Assembly: GCF_014023275.1 (NCBI RefSeq)
Contig: NZ_CP054698.1
Span: forward strand, 6,347,001 to 6,411,000
DNA from: Nostoc edaphicum CCNP1411
Lineage (GTDB): Bacteria > Cyanobacteriota > Cyanobacteriia > Cyanobacteriales > Nostocaceae
Length of the DNA: 64,000 nucleotides
Direction of reading: 5' to 3'
A model generated the notes under the pieces. That model worked only from the letters and a program-made list of their open reading frames with translations. It ran no database searches and was not told the DNA's origin. A program made the position numbers and the translations under genes. Within the stretch, counting starts at the first letter, position 1; each line of letters starts with the position of its first letter. Shown piece by piece: positions 25,548 through 35,580 of this stretch.

Positions 25548-26726
25548 ATGCTTGATCTAACAAAACTAGCGCGACAAATGCAGGGTTTAAGTCAGCATCT
25601 AACATTAGAAGCTGCTGCTAGTCGCCAGCGTTTAGAGTTGGCCCAACAACATTTAAAAAATGCTTACGAGTCTCAACAAGATTTAATCGATCGCCAGGAA
25701 AAATGGCGCGATCGCATTCTCTTCGCTAATGCTACCCCAATTGAACCGCTAGAAACCTGCATCGATATCCCAGTTCCTCCAAAAATCCATACTGTCATTG
25801 CTACCGATGGTTCCCAAATTGCCCCTAATCATCACGAAATTGCTTACTGTTATCTCCTAAATATCGGCAGAGTTGTCTTGCATTACGGACAAAATCGCCA
25901 TCCGCTACTCGATAGTTTGCCAGAAGTATTTTACCGCCCAGAAGATTTATATATGTCTCGGCAGTGGGGAATTAGAACTGAGGAATGGATGAGTTTTCGC
26001 CGCACTGCTTCAGAAACAACGGTGTTAGCAGAACTTGCATGTGGTGCAGCGCAAGGGGAAACTCCAGCGCTGGCGATGGTAGATGGTTCGCTAATTTACT
26101 GGTTTTTAGAACAGTTGCCGATGGATGCACGCGATCGCATTTTACCCCCGATCCTGGAAGCTTGGCAGCAGATGCGTGATGCTAAAATTCCGTTGATGGG
26201 TTATCTTAGCGCCTCTCGCAGCATCGAAACAATGAACTTTTTACGGTTATTAGCTTGTCCCCATCCAGTGCCAGATTGTAAAAGTCATTGCCCAAATCAG
26301 CTAGAAAAAGTACCTTGTAAAATTTTTGAACAGTTGCGAGATACTTCAGTTTGGGCAACCCGACTCAAACCAGGACAACGCAGTACTCTGTGGCGGAGCA
26401 ATTCCCCCATTCTCGAACTCTACGGCGATCAAACCATTTACTTTTGCTACGTCCACGTTGGTACAGAAATCGCCCGAATCGAAGTTCCGGCATGGGTAGC
26501 CCAGAATGCAACCATGTTAGACCAAGCACTGGGACTGATGTTAGCACAAGTTCAAAAAGGATATGGCTATCCTGTAGCGATCGCTGAAGCTCATAATCAA
26601 GCAGTGGTAAAAGGTGGCGACAGAGCGCGTTTCTTTGCCCTTCTCGAACAACAAATGATTAAAGCTGGTTTAAAAAATGTGGGAACTTCTTACAAAGAAG
26701 CCAGAAAGCGCGGGAGTATTGCGTGA
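25548..26726 (+). CDS. NurA-domain nuclease (DNA double-strand-break repair type)
   Basis: 392 residues with a coiled N-terminal region (residues 1-60) and a NurA domain: TVIATDGSQIAPNHHEIAYC carries the catalytic Asp, LAMVDGSLIYWFLEQLPMDA the second, and the end holds YPVAIAEAHNQAVVKGGDR. NurA is a 5' nuclease that works with the HerA helicase in archaea. Cyanobacteria have related proteins of unknown pairing. No HerA-like gene is in the window. Confidence 0.85.
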   Translation: MLDLTKLARQMQGLSQHLTLEAAASRQRLELAQQHLKNAYESQQDLIDRQEKWRDRILFANATPIEPLETCIDIPVPPKIHTVIATDGSQIAPNHHEIAYCYLLNIGRVVLHYGQNRHPLLDSLPEVFYRPEDLYMSRQWGIRTEEWMSFRRTASETTVLAELACGAAQGETPALAMVDGSLIYWFLEQLPMDARDRILPPILEAWQQMRDAKIPLMGYLSASRSIETMNFLRLLACPHPVPDCKSHCPNQLEKVPCKIFEQLRDTSVWATRLKPGQRSTLWRSNSPILELYGDQTIYFCYVHVGTEIARIEVPAWVAQNATMLDQALGLMLAQVQKGYGYPVAIAEAHNQAVVKGGDRARFFALLEQQMIKAGLKNVGTSYKEARKRGSIA

Positions 26727-26744
26727 AGAAGGCAGGAGAAATGT

Positions 26745-26940
26745 ATGAGAATGACAGCACGACCACTGTTAAAAATCCCTTAATAATTATTGAGGTTTTA
26801 TCAAAGTAAATCAGAAGTTATGACGAATCAGATAAGTTTCGTTGTTATCGTTCAATTCCTGAATTTAAAGAATATATTCTGATTGATCAATACAAAATTG
26901 TTACATTTGTTAAACGATTACTTCCTTGTTTAAGGACAAT
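26745..26940 (+). pseudogene. Uma2-type endonuclease remnant
   Basis: Two fragments in different frames carry the middle of a Uma2 (DUF820) nuclease: TARPLLKNPLIIIEVLSK stopped by TAA at 26808-26810, then YDESDKFRCYRSIPEFKEYI with LIDQYKIV. Intact members read EVLSxSTxxYDRxDKFxxYR across this point. N- and C-terminal parts are missing, so it is a dead fragment. The rest of the gap to 27194 shows nothing else. Confidence 0.75.
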
Positions 26941-27194
26941 GGCAGATAAAAGTCCTGGTTAATTCAGTTTACGTAACACTTCTTATCTTAAATTTAAGAT
27001 AAGAAGTGTTTACTTTATAGCTTTTCTGGGAATCCTTTATTTAATAGAGAACTAAGTCAACAGCTAGCTAGTTTACTCAGTACAAACTAGTAGATACTTT
27101 TTTCTCTACTATCAAGTTAAATACGTTTTTATTCGTAAGCTAAACAGTCTTCGTCAGAACTGACATGAGGCAATTTCTAGGTTGAAATATCCGA

Positions 27195-29969
27195 TTGCAA
27201 TGGTTACTCAATTTTAACGATAAACGTATTAACTTATTTAACTTTATCAAAAAAAGCTTTCCACCTAAAAAACTGATGAAACTAGCTAAATCTGAGTTAC
27301 AACAATCTGAAGAAAAATACTCTCGATTTTTCTCACTTTCTATAGATTTATTGTGTATTGCTAATTTTGATGGTTATTTTAAGTATCTAAATCCAGTATG
27401 GACAAAAACACTAGGTTGGTCAACTCAGGAACTCGTTACTAAACCATTTATCGAATTTATTCACCCTGAAGACCGTGAATCCACTATTGTTGTAGCTCAA
27501 AAAATTACACAATCCGTAGATGCAATCAGCTTTGAAAATCGTTATCTTTGTCGGGATGGTTCTTACAAATGGCTGGCATGGAATGCAACTAGTTTCACTG
27601 AAGAAAAGCTGATTTATGCAGTAGCTCGTGACATCACTATTAATAAACAAAATGAGATAGCGCTACAAAAATCTGTCCAAGAATTAGAAGCTTTTAGATT
27701 TGCCTTAAATGCCCATTCACTGGTAGCTATTACTGATAAAACTGGGAGAATAACCTATGTCAATGAATTATTTTGTGAAGTTTCTAAATATTCTCCAGAA
27801 GAACTTCTAGGCCAAGACCATCGGATTATCAATTCTGGACACCACACAAAAGAATTTTTTACAAATTTGTGGAAAACTATCACCCAAGGAAAAATCTGGA
27901 AGGGAGAAATTCAAAATAAAGCTAAGGATGGCACTTTTTATTGGGTGGATACTCTGATCGCCCCAATGTTGGGACAAGATGGAAAGCCCTATCAATACGT
28001 ATCAATTCGTACAGATATTACACAACGCAAGCTTTCAGAGTTCGCTTTATTGGAGCGATCGCGTTTGTCAGTTTTGAGTGCAGAAGTCAGTTTAGCCTTA
28101 TCTCAAAGTGGCACACTTCCAGAAATTTTGCAAAACTGTACAAATACTATTTCCCAATACCTTGATATCGGCTTTGTTTGTATCTGGACATTTGAACGAC
28201 AGACAAACCAGCTACATTTGCAGGCTGGTGTTCATTGCACAGATATTGCTTGTAGTGCTTTGAGCGATACCCAAGATTTCCCAGCTCATATCGCTTTAGT
28301 CAATAATATTATGGGCTTAATGATTCAAAACCATCAAGCTATTTTTAACGAAGAATTATCAATTAATCATTCAGATAAACTTATCGATTCTACATTCTCA
28401 ATTTCTCGATTTTCTGCTTATCCCCTAATAGTAGAGCAGCAAATAATCGGCATAATAGCTTTATTTAGCAAGCAATTATTTACCGAACCAACTCATAACC
28501 TATTAAATTGGATTGCGAATAATATTGCTGTGGCTATTGACCGAATCTGGGCACGAGAAGAACTCCTCAGCCGTCGGGAAGCCTTATTGCTGCGTCTAGC
28601 TAGTCAAATCCGCAGTTCTCTTGACTTAAATATGATCCTAGAAACTGCTGTTAATGAAATTCGCAGCTTATTACAAATTGACCGTTGCTACTTTCTTTCT
28701 TACTTAGCGCACCCATCCGAACCAAGCCTGACTATTACCTATGAAGCACGAAACCCTAACTTGCCAAGTATGTTAGGCAATATCCCACTGCAAAAAAGCA
28801 CTTTTTTGACCCAAACACTTCTCTCTCAAGAGCTAATTTGTATAGAAAATATTAATAGAAAATCACAACTTGATTATGATATGCAAGAACTTTTAACTGA
28901 GTTTGGTATCACATCTCAACTAATGCTACCAGTTAAGAGTAATTCCGGTGAAATTGGGGCAATTGTATGCAGTCATTGTAGTGGCGATCGGATTTGGACT
29001 AACAGTGAAATTAACCTGCTACAAGCTGTTTGCGATCAACTAGCGATCGCCATCGACCATGCACAACTTTATACCCAAAGTCGCTCTGCTACTTTAGTAG
29101 CTCAAAATCAAGCTGAAAAACTCACCGAAACCTTGCATAAATTGCAGCAAACTCAATCTCAACTGATCCAGAATGAAAAAATGTCTAGTTTGGGACAATT
29201 AGTAGCTGGAGTTGCCCATGAAATCAACAATCCAGTTAATTTTATTCATGGCAACTTAATCTATGCTAACGAATACTTTCAAGAGATGTTAACTCTCTTG
29301 CACCTTTATCAGCAACATTATCCCCAACCGCAAATAGAAATTGAAGATTTTGCTAAAAAAATTGATTTAGAATTCATTACTAGTGACCTTGATCAACTCC
29401 TATATTCAATGAATATGGGTACTAATCGCATCCGTGAAATTGTTTTGGGACTGCGAAATTTTTCTCGACATGATGAAGCAGATAAAAAACTAGTTAACAT
29501 TCATGAAGGAATTGATAATACCCTATTAATTTTGCATCACCGCTGGAAAGATAATGGAATTGGGTTGGATATATCTATCGTTAAAGAATATGGTGATTTG
29601 CCCTTAGTTGATTGCTATGCTGGGCAGCTTAATCAAGTATTTATGAATATTCTGACTAATGCGATCGATGCTTTAGAAGAATCAAGAGTCAGCAGGAAAA
29701 TAACTGATAAACCGCAAATTCTCATTCGGACTGAAATTTTAGAGAGTAAATTTGTTGTTATCCGAATTGCCGACAACGGATTAGGAATGGCGGAAGACGT
29801 TAAAAAGCGATTATTTGATCCATTTTTTACTACAAAAGCCGTAGGTAAGGGAACAGGACTTGGACTGTCAATTAGCTACCAAATTATAGTAGAAAAACAT
29901 GGTGGAATTTTGAATTGTCTATCAGAACTAGGAAAAGGCACAGAATTCTGCATTCAAATTCCAATTTAA
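27195..29969 (+). CDS. Cytoplasmic hybrid-sensor-type histidine kinase (PAS-PAS-GAF-GAF-HisKA-HATPase)
   Basis: 924 residues without a membrane span. Order: PAS 1 (about 42-155, YSRFFSLSIDLLCIANFDGY), PAS 2 with PAC (about 165-285), GAF 1 (about 300-455), GAF 2 (about 475-625), a coiled coil, then the dimerisation/phosphoacceptor motif VAGVAHEINNPVNF with His675 and an HATPase domain with DNGLGM and GTGLGLS. It should phosphorylate a response regulator, none of which is present nearby. Its kinase core is a close paralogue of the kinase two genes downstream. It is first in a four-gene run. Confidence 0.92.
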   Translation: MQWLLNFNDKRINLFNFIKKSFPPKKLMKLAKSELQQSEEKYSRFFSLSIDLLCIANFDGYFKYLNPVWTKTLGWSTQELVTKPFIEFIHPEDRESTIVVAQKITQSVDAISFENRYLCRDGSYKWLAWNATSFTEEKLIYAVARDITINKQNEIALQKSVQELEAFRFALNAHSLVAITDKTGRITYVNELFCEVSKYSPEELLGQDHRIINSGHHTKEFFTNLWKTITQGKIWKGEIQNKAKDGTFYWVDTLIAPMLGQDGKPYQYVSIRTDITQRKLSEFALLERSRLSVLSAEVSLALSQSGTLPEILQNCTNTISQYLDIGFVCIWTFERQTNQLHLQAGVHCTDIACSALSDTQDFPAHIALVNNIMGLMIQNHQAIFNEELSINHSDKLIDSTFSISRFSAYPLIVEQQIIGIIALFSKQLFTEPTHNLLNWIANNIAVAIDRIWAREELLSRREALLLRLASQIRSSLDLNMILETAVNEIRSLLQIDRCYFLSYLAHPSEPSLTITYEARNPNLPSMLGNIPLQKSTFLTQTLLSQELICIENINRKSQLDYDMQELLTEFGITSQLMLPVKSNSGEIGAIVCSHCSGDRIWTNSEINLLQAVCDQLAIAIDHAQLYTQSRSATLVAQNQAEKLTETLHKLQQTQSQLIQNEKMSSLGQLVAGVAHEINNPVNFIHGNLIYANEYFQEMLTLLHLYQQHYPQPQIEIEDFAKKIDLEFITSDLDQLLYSMNMGTNRIREIVLGLRNFSRHDEADKKLVNIHEGIDNTLLILHHRWKDNGIGLDISIVKEYGDLPLVDCYAGQLNQVFMNILTNAIDALEESRVSRKITDKPQILIRTEILESKFVVIRIADNGLGMAEDVKKRLFDPFFTTKAVGKGTGLGLSISYQIIVEKHGGILNCLSELGKGTEFCIQIPI

Positions 29970-30058
29970 AGTATTGGCTTTGCTCGCCTTTAAAATACTC
30001 TGCGTTTAAAAATGCCACGATAGTCCTAGAATTTTTTAGCTATCTATATTTGAATTTT

Positions 30059-31117
30059 ATGAACAAGTATTTAGTAGCACCGTGGCTTTTTGGTAGATAT
30101 CGCTTATCTAGTAAAACTAGAGTTCTGACTGTAGCGATAATTATGGCGTTACTGAGCACAGGCTGTACTGGAAAAGTATCAGAAAAAAATCAGTCAGTTG
30201 TGGATAGTGTCTCAAGTCAACAGAACTTACCAGCTTTAAAAATTGGAGTGCTACCTACGCAAAGCCGGACAGAGCAAGAACAGATGATTAAACCCCTAAA
30301 AGAATACTTAGAGCAATCCCTTGGACGAAGGGTTGATACTGAGTCGCAATCAAAGATAATCGGGGGACAAGGGAGACACAAAAAACCAGAGATCCAGAAG
30401 ATACAAGATGCGATCGCCAGTTCAGTAGATTTCCAGATTGCTAAGGATTATCAGCAAATCATTGACTGGCTATTGCAGGATAAGCTGGACATGGCTTATT
30501 TAGGGCCTATGAGCTATTTGGAGGCAGTAGATCGGGGTGCTAAAGTAGAACCGTTGGTTGCTCCCATTGATAAACATACGGGACAACCCTGGTATCGGGC
30601 GTGTATCATTGTCAAACAAGACAGTCGCATCAAAACCTTAAAAGACCTCAAAGGTAAACGTATTGCCTTTGTAGATAAATTATCAACCTCTGGGTATTTG
30701 ATGCCGCTGGCAACGTTCAAAAAACTAGGAATTGATGATAATCGAAATTTTGCTCAAGTCCTCTATGCTGGTAGCCATAGCAATAGTATGGCTGCATTAG
30801 AAGATGGCATTGTTGATGCCGCAGCAACTAATATTTCCTCATACTTGAAGCGGCAAAAAAACGGTAAGCTAACACCTCAAAACTCCAGAATTCTGTGGGA
30901 ATCTGCTCCCATACCAAATTCTCCAATAGTAGTGTCTAAAAAACTCTCACCTGAGTTAATCAAACGACTAAAGCAGGCTTTTATTAGTAGCCCAGAAGGT
31001 CTTCAGGATATTATCGGAACTGAGTCAGCCGGATACACCCTTGTGACTCCTTCAGACTACACTCCTATCGAGCAACTCCGAAAATATCTCAACTTAATTT
31101 CTGTTCCGACAAAATGA
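30059..31117 (+). CDS. PhnD-like periplasmic binding lipoprotein
   Basis: 352 residues from ATG 30059. A basic start and MALLSTGC with lipid-attachment Cys36 mark an exported lipoprotein. The mature part is the phosphate/phosphite/phosphonate binding-protein fold: LKIGVLPTQSRTEQEQMIKP, DMAYLGPMSYLEAV, KTLKDLKGKRIAFVDKLSTS and a C-terminal segment ending PSDYTPIEQLRKYLN. Residues about 97-125 (IIGGQGRHKKPEIQ) are an extra stretch. No phnC/phnE transporter genes are near; the gene sits between two kinases and overlaps the second by ATGA. It therefore probably presents a ligand to a sensor kinase. Confidence 0.87.
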   Translation: MNKYLVAPWLFGRYRLSSKTRVLTVAIIMALLSTGCTGKVSEKNQSVVDSVSSQQNLPALKIGVLPTQSRTEQEQMIKPLKEYLEQSLGRRVDTESQSKIIGGQGRHKKPEIQKIQDAIASSVDFQIAKDYQQIIDWLLQDKLDMAYLGPMSYLEAVDRGAKVEPLVAPIDKHTGQPWYRACIIVKQDSRIKTLKDLKGKRIAFVDKLSTSGYLMPLATFKKLGIDDNRNFAQVLYAGSHSNSMAALEDGIVDAAATNISSYLKRQKNGKLTPQNSRILWESAPIPNSPIVVSKKLSPELIKRLKQAFISSPEGLQDIIGTESAGYTLVTPSDYTPIEQLRKYLNLISVPTK

Positions 31118-32877
31118 AAATCTCCACAAAGTTTTTTACAGGTTCAGTTGTGTCTGTCGGACTGATAATAGCTATTCTCGTTGGCAATACTGTAGCTGTT
31201 CAACAAATAAAGCAGACTATTCGTGAGAAAAGCAATCAAACTACCGAAACTATCAAAGTCGCTTTGACTGCGGAAAATGCCTTGAAGTCTGAAATTATTG
31301 AACTCAAGGATATTGTTCTACTTAAAAGTCAAAATATAGAAATGATTAAATCTTCAAAAAAGTTTCTGGACTCTCTTGACAAGTTAGAACGCTTGATGCC
31401 AGATGCCAAAGAAATCTCAATCATTCGTCGCCGTCACCAGTTTCTCAGCCAGTTGTCAACTCAACTAATCCACTGGAATTCTAGCGACACTTCTTTAGCA
31501 GATTCTCAGCAGTATTTTAGAGCAATCAACTCCTTTGATAGAGATATTGAATTGTTCCTCAGCCAGCTAATTGAACGTGCTAATCAGCAGAATATCTTAG
31601 TTGAAGATGAATTGGAAAACCTATATCAAGTGCAGAGAATTATTTCTTTTGTAGTTGTGCAAGTAATCATAATTTTATTTGTTGGGAAATTTATAGTGAT
31701 TTGGCGTCCAACAATTAAGTCTTTGCATAAATTACAAGCAGGAACAGCAGAAATTGCAGATGGAAACCTAGATTACCGTTTAGATATTCAGACAGGGGAT
31801 GAAGTAGAAGACCTTGCTAAGTCATTTAACTATATGTCATTGAAGCTAGCCGAATCTCGTGAAACCCTAATTAAGAACACTGAATTAACCCAAATGAACC
31901 AACGCCTAGAGTTGGAAATTTATGAACGCAAACAGGCAGAATCAGAACTTCAGAAAACCTTACAAGAACTCCAAAGCACTCAAGCTCAATTGATTCAAAC
32001 TGAGAAAATGTCTAGTCTGGGTCAGCTTGTAGCAGGGGTTGCACATGAAATTAATAACCCAGTTAACTTTATTTCTGGCAATATCACCCATGCCAGTGAA
32101 TACACTCAACAATTGCTAGAACTAGTAAGTCTCTATCAAGAAGAGTTCCCAAATTCTGGACAAAAGATTCAGGAAAAAGTTGAGGACATTGATTTGGAAT
32201 TTATGCTAGATGACCTACCCAAAATATTGTCTTCGATGAAAATGGGATCTAAACGAATTCAGCAAATTGTCTTGTCTTTACGCACTTTCTCCCATTTAGA
32301 TGAAGCAGACATGAAAGAGGTTGATATTCATGAAGGTATTGATAGTACACTGCTAATTTTACAGAATCGATTGAAAGCCAAGCCAGAGCATCCCAAAATT
32401 GAAATCATTAAGGAGTATGGCCAGCTACCTCTAGTAGAGTGTTATGCAGGGCAGTTAAATCAAGTATTTATGAACGTGATTAATAATGCGATCGATGCCC
32501 TTGATATGTGCAATGTTCAAAGTTCTCAGCAAGAGATTGAGAGCAATCCTAGTAAGATTATAATTAGTACTAAACTTGTTAATAATAACCGAGTGGTAGT
32601 AAGAATTGCAGATAATGGGCCAGGTATGACCCAAGAAGTTAAAAAGAAACTGTTTGATCCATTTTTTACCACTAAACCTGTGGGACAAGGAACAGGGTTG
32701 GGCTTATCAATTAGCTATCAGATTGTGGTGCAAAAACACTCTGGAATCCTGCGGTGTGAATCAGAACTGGGCAAAGGAAGCGAGTTTTGGATTGAGATTC
32801 CTTTACATCAGATAGGAAAATCGGTAAACTATAACGGATTTAAATTGCCTACTGATTTGCAAGAGTCAACAGTCTAG
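31114..32877 (+). CDS. Transmembrane histidine kinase (periplasmic sensor, HAMP, HisKA, HATPase)
   Basis: 587 residues. Two membrane spans (about 9-28 and 176-195) flank a helical periplasmic domain of about 145 residues. HAMP follows (RPTIKSLHKLQAGTAEIADG), then a coiled coil, VAGVAHEINNPVNFISGN with phosphoacceptor His311, and the ATPase with DNGPGM and GTGLGLS. The four-base overlap with the binding-protein gene suggests that the periplasmic domain reads the PhnD-like protein, as TorS reads TorT. No response regulator is encoded nearby. Confidence 0.92.
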   Translation: MKISTKFFTGSVVSVGLIIAILVGNTVAVQQIKQTIREKSNQTTETIKVALTAENALKSEIIELKDIVLLKSQNIEMIKSSKKFLDSLDKLERLMPDAKEISIIRRRHQFLSQLSTQLIHWNSSDTSLADSQQYFRAINSFDRDIELFLSQLIERANQQNILVEDELENLYQVQRIISFVVVQVIIILFVGKFIVIWRPTIKSLHKLQAGTAEIADGNLDYRLDIQTGDEVEDLAKSFNYMSLKLAESRETLIKNTELTQMNQRLELEIYERKQAESELQKTLQELQSTQAQLIQTEKMSSLGQLVAGVAHEINNPVNFISGNITHASEYTQQLLELVSLYQEEFPNSGQKIQEKVEDIDLEFMLDDLPKILSSMKMGSKRIQQIVLSLRTFSHLDEADMKEVDIHEGIDSTLLILQNRLKAKPEHPKIEIIKEYGQLPLVECYAGQLNQVFMNVINNAIDALDMCNVQSSQQEIESNPSKIIISTKLVNNNRVVVRIADNGPGMTQEVKKKLFDPFFTTKPVGQGTGLGLSISYQIVVQKHSGILRCESELGKGSEFWIEIPLHQIGKSVNYNGFKLPTDLQESTV

Positions 32878-32898
32878 AGAAATTATTGACTAAAAACT

Positions 32899-33684
32899 AT
32901 GCAAAATTTAAGTACATCCAACGCTATAGGGCTGAATTTAGAGCTTTTTCATGTCCAAAGCAACACTGCTTTTGAGTTACCACCAAATATTGCGGTGTTT
33001 TATATCGGTAAACCCAATGACCAAATTCCACCAGATATTGATGTTTCCAACTTGCCAGATGCAGATGTAGTTTCTCGCATTCATGCACAGATTCAGAACC
33101 ACATAAATAATTATTTTATTGAAGACTTAGGAAGTTCTAATGGGACATTTGTAAATAACACTAGATTAGAACCTAGAACACCCTATCAAATAAATTTAGG
33201 AGATAGAATAGACCTTGGTCAAGGAGAAAAAGTCACATTTATATTCCAAGATCAGATACAATATCAGCAAAATCCTATCTCTTCTGCAAATACCACAACA
33301 ATGCAGGCTCGAATTCCTCCGCAAAACAGACAAACTCCGGTAACTCAGACAATTAAATTTTTAGGCTTTGTTTTGATGGTTGCAGGTATGATAATTTTAA
33401 CTGCAAATATTCGAGTTGGGATATTTTTTGGTATTCCTGGTTTATTGCTATGTATATCTGGTATTTTCGTCCTTTGTCAACAGCGAATAAACCCTAACTT
33501 AGGATGGATTTTGATGGCGTTAGGAATTGTAGTCATCGCTTTTACTGGTAATGTATTCGCGTCAGTCAATCTTTTAATTGTTTTGGCATCATCTGCTTTA
33601 TTCTTCGCCGGATATCAACTTTCTAGTACTGGAAAAATCTTAAATTATGATTTGCGATCGCTCCAGGGTTTAATTAAAAAATAG
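32899..33684 (+). CDS. FHA-domain membrane protein
   Basis: 261 residues. An N-terminal FHA phosphothreonine-binding domain (about 25-118) has FYIGKPN, VSRIHAQI and EDLGSSNGTFVNN, the conserved FHA positions. A 30-residue linker leads to four short hydrophobic spans (residues about 150-245). It starts 21 bases after the second kinase and is probably in the same operon. The FHA domain implies a Ser/Thr-phosphorylated partner at the membrane, which no gene here supplies. Confidence 0.85.
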   Translation: MQNLSTSNAIGLNLELFHVQSNTAFELPPNIAVFYIGKPNDQIPPDIDVSNLPDADVVSRIHAQIQNHINNYFIEDLGSSNGTFVNNTRLEPRTPYQINLGDRIDLGQGEKVTFIFQDQIQYQQNPISSANTTTMQARIPPQNRQTPVTQTIKFLGFVLMVAGMIILTANIRVGIFFGIPGLLLCISGIFVLCQQRINPNLGWILMALGIVVIAFTGNVFASVNLLIVLASSALFFAGYQLSSTGKILNYDLRSLQGLIKK

Positions 33685-33883
33685 CTCATTTTAACTAATT
33701 GCAAAATTACGAATTATTTCAATCCTGCTTCTCTGCGAATTGCATTATTCATTGTAATAGATTCGTATCGGCTCAATAAGTCGGGGTAGCGAATAAAAGT
33801 AAAAAGACTTGCTAACATCCAATTTATTGAGAGTTAACTAGATTGTTCTAACGCAGGGATTCTATTTGAATGCAAACGCTTGA

Positions 33884-35562
33884 CTATAAAGGTTGAGGAT
33901 TAATAGAAAATTTTGAGCGAATAATAGTGTCCAATTCGGGGATTTTATCAGAGAGAGAAATCCGGTCATGTATATATTCAAAGAAGCTGATTCCCAATTT
34001 ACGAGTAGTGGCAACAAGAGACATAAAAATGTCCCATGCCTTAGTACCCTCACTCGTTTGAGTGGCGTAACTAATTTTTCGTCGCTGCACCATAGTCCTA
34101 GCAGCTAATTCCGCCGGATTATTATGTAAAGGTAAGTTTGGATACTCTAAGACCAGCAGTAGTTCAGACTCTTTAGCTGCCGTTAATTTTTTTCGCTCAT
34201 CTAATTGTTTATATCCAGTTTCAGTACCGAATAGCTGACAGAATTTAGTCTTTAATTCCTGTTTGGTTTTTGGGGAAGGGGGAATTTCTGTAAGCGACTA
34301 ATTCTCGGTAGTAATCCCAAAATTCCCCTAAAAATTTGTCTAATGTTTGTTGACAAAAACCAACAAATGGACTTAATTTTTTTATAATGTCTGGCTTCAT
34401 GTACCCAACATAAAGCCAAATTATCTGTAATTAATTTGAATTGGGGTGCATCATCGCAGACCAGAAATTCTACCACTGGTATTTGAGATTGCTGATGATA
34501 GAACGAAATTGCAGCAGCTTCCAAAACACGAGTCCGGTATTGAGAACCTAGCTTGCTTAAATACGTATCCAGCAATGAATTAAACTCTAATTCAGTCAAA
34601 ACTGTTTCTTGCGGCAACAATTTCATTTGATTGTGCCATTTAGTTGGGACATTAAAACTTGTAAGCAACTCGTAAGTCAGCCCATTTAGAACATATTCAA
34701 GCTCTTGTCTATTTTGCAAGACCCCAATTACGCTTAGTCGGTCTTTCTTAGCTGTAGTTGAGTAGACTGTGTACCAGGGGTTACAAATTACATTCGTGGT
34801 CTGATTTACTCCTTTAACACGGGCACTTGTTTGGTCTATATGCTGCCACGAGCTACTTTCTAACCCAGATGTATAAACTTGATTATATTCAGCTTCAAAA
34901 TCGCCTAAGTTTTTTGATGAGTAGATTTGATAAATAGCCAGCCGACATTGAGATCCCAATATTCTCTAAAAACTCTAGCAACTTACCTTGGGTCATATTA
35001 CCGCCGTAATATAAGCTAATTACTAGAGCTTTTATTCCCGGACCAAATTCTCCATCGTAACCAGGTGGCAAAGATGCTAAATACGTTTTTCCAACACTAG
35101 GCGAGTAATATTTTTTCTTTCCCGGAATAATACGTTATCAGTTAACAGTGAAATATCTTGAATGATTACCTCTTCATAGCCTTTGAACTGTGCATCAGGC
35201 GGTAGCTCACTCGCCGGATAATCCAGAATGCATGTCCTGTCTACTTTTATGCTCTGATTTTTGCTACTTTTCGTATGTTTTTTTGGAGTGTGTCGTTCTT
35301 TTTCGGATGAATGATTGCTCTTGAACCCTTTCGACTGATTGCTCTTGATTTCTGGTTTCCCCTGTTCGCCTTTCAGACGATTGTTTTCGTCCCGTAGTTT
35401 TTGGTTTTCTTCACGTAATTCTTTTATCTCTGATTGTTGCTGCTCTATGACGTTTAGCAGAACAGTTAATGTCTGGCGCAAGGATTCGTCTGCAAACTTT
35501 GAGGGGTCGATGGTTTGCAACAATGCCTCTACTTGTTTTTCTGGAGATTGCTTTTGCGCCAT
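33884..35562 (-). pseudogene. IS66-type transposase, decayed by frameshifts
   Basis: Fragments in several frames make up one IS66-like transposase. At the 5' end is a helix-rich, hydrophilic start (35562-35077, EQQQSEIKELREENQKLRDE). Next come out-of-frame SLPPGYDGEFGPGIKALVIS, then 34959-34252 with WQHIDQTSARVKGVNQTTNV and STTAKKDRLSVIGVLQNRQE, and the end NNPAELAARTMVQRRKISYA to 33884. At least three frameshifts separate them (one in an A6 run near 35125). No ends or target duplication were resolved. It abuts the terF-like gene. Confidence 0.85.
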
Positions 35563-35580
35563 GTCATATATTCTACGACC

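Noticed and set aside
35100..35135. Programmed -1 frameshift in the IS66-type transposase at an A6 run
   Set aside because: Further frameshifts occur downstream, so decay explains it better than programmed shifting.
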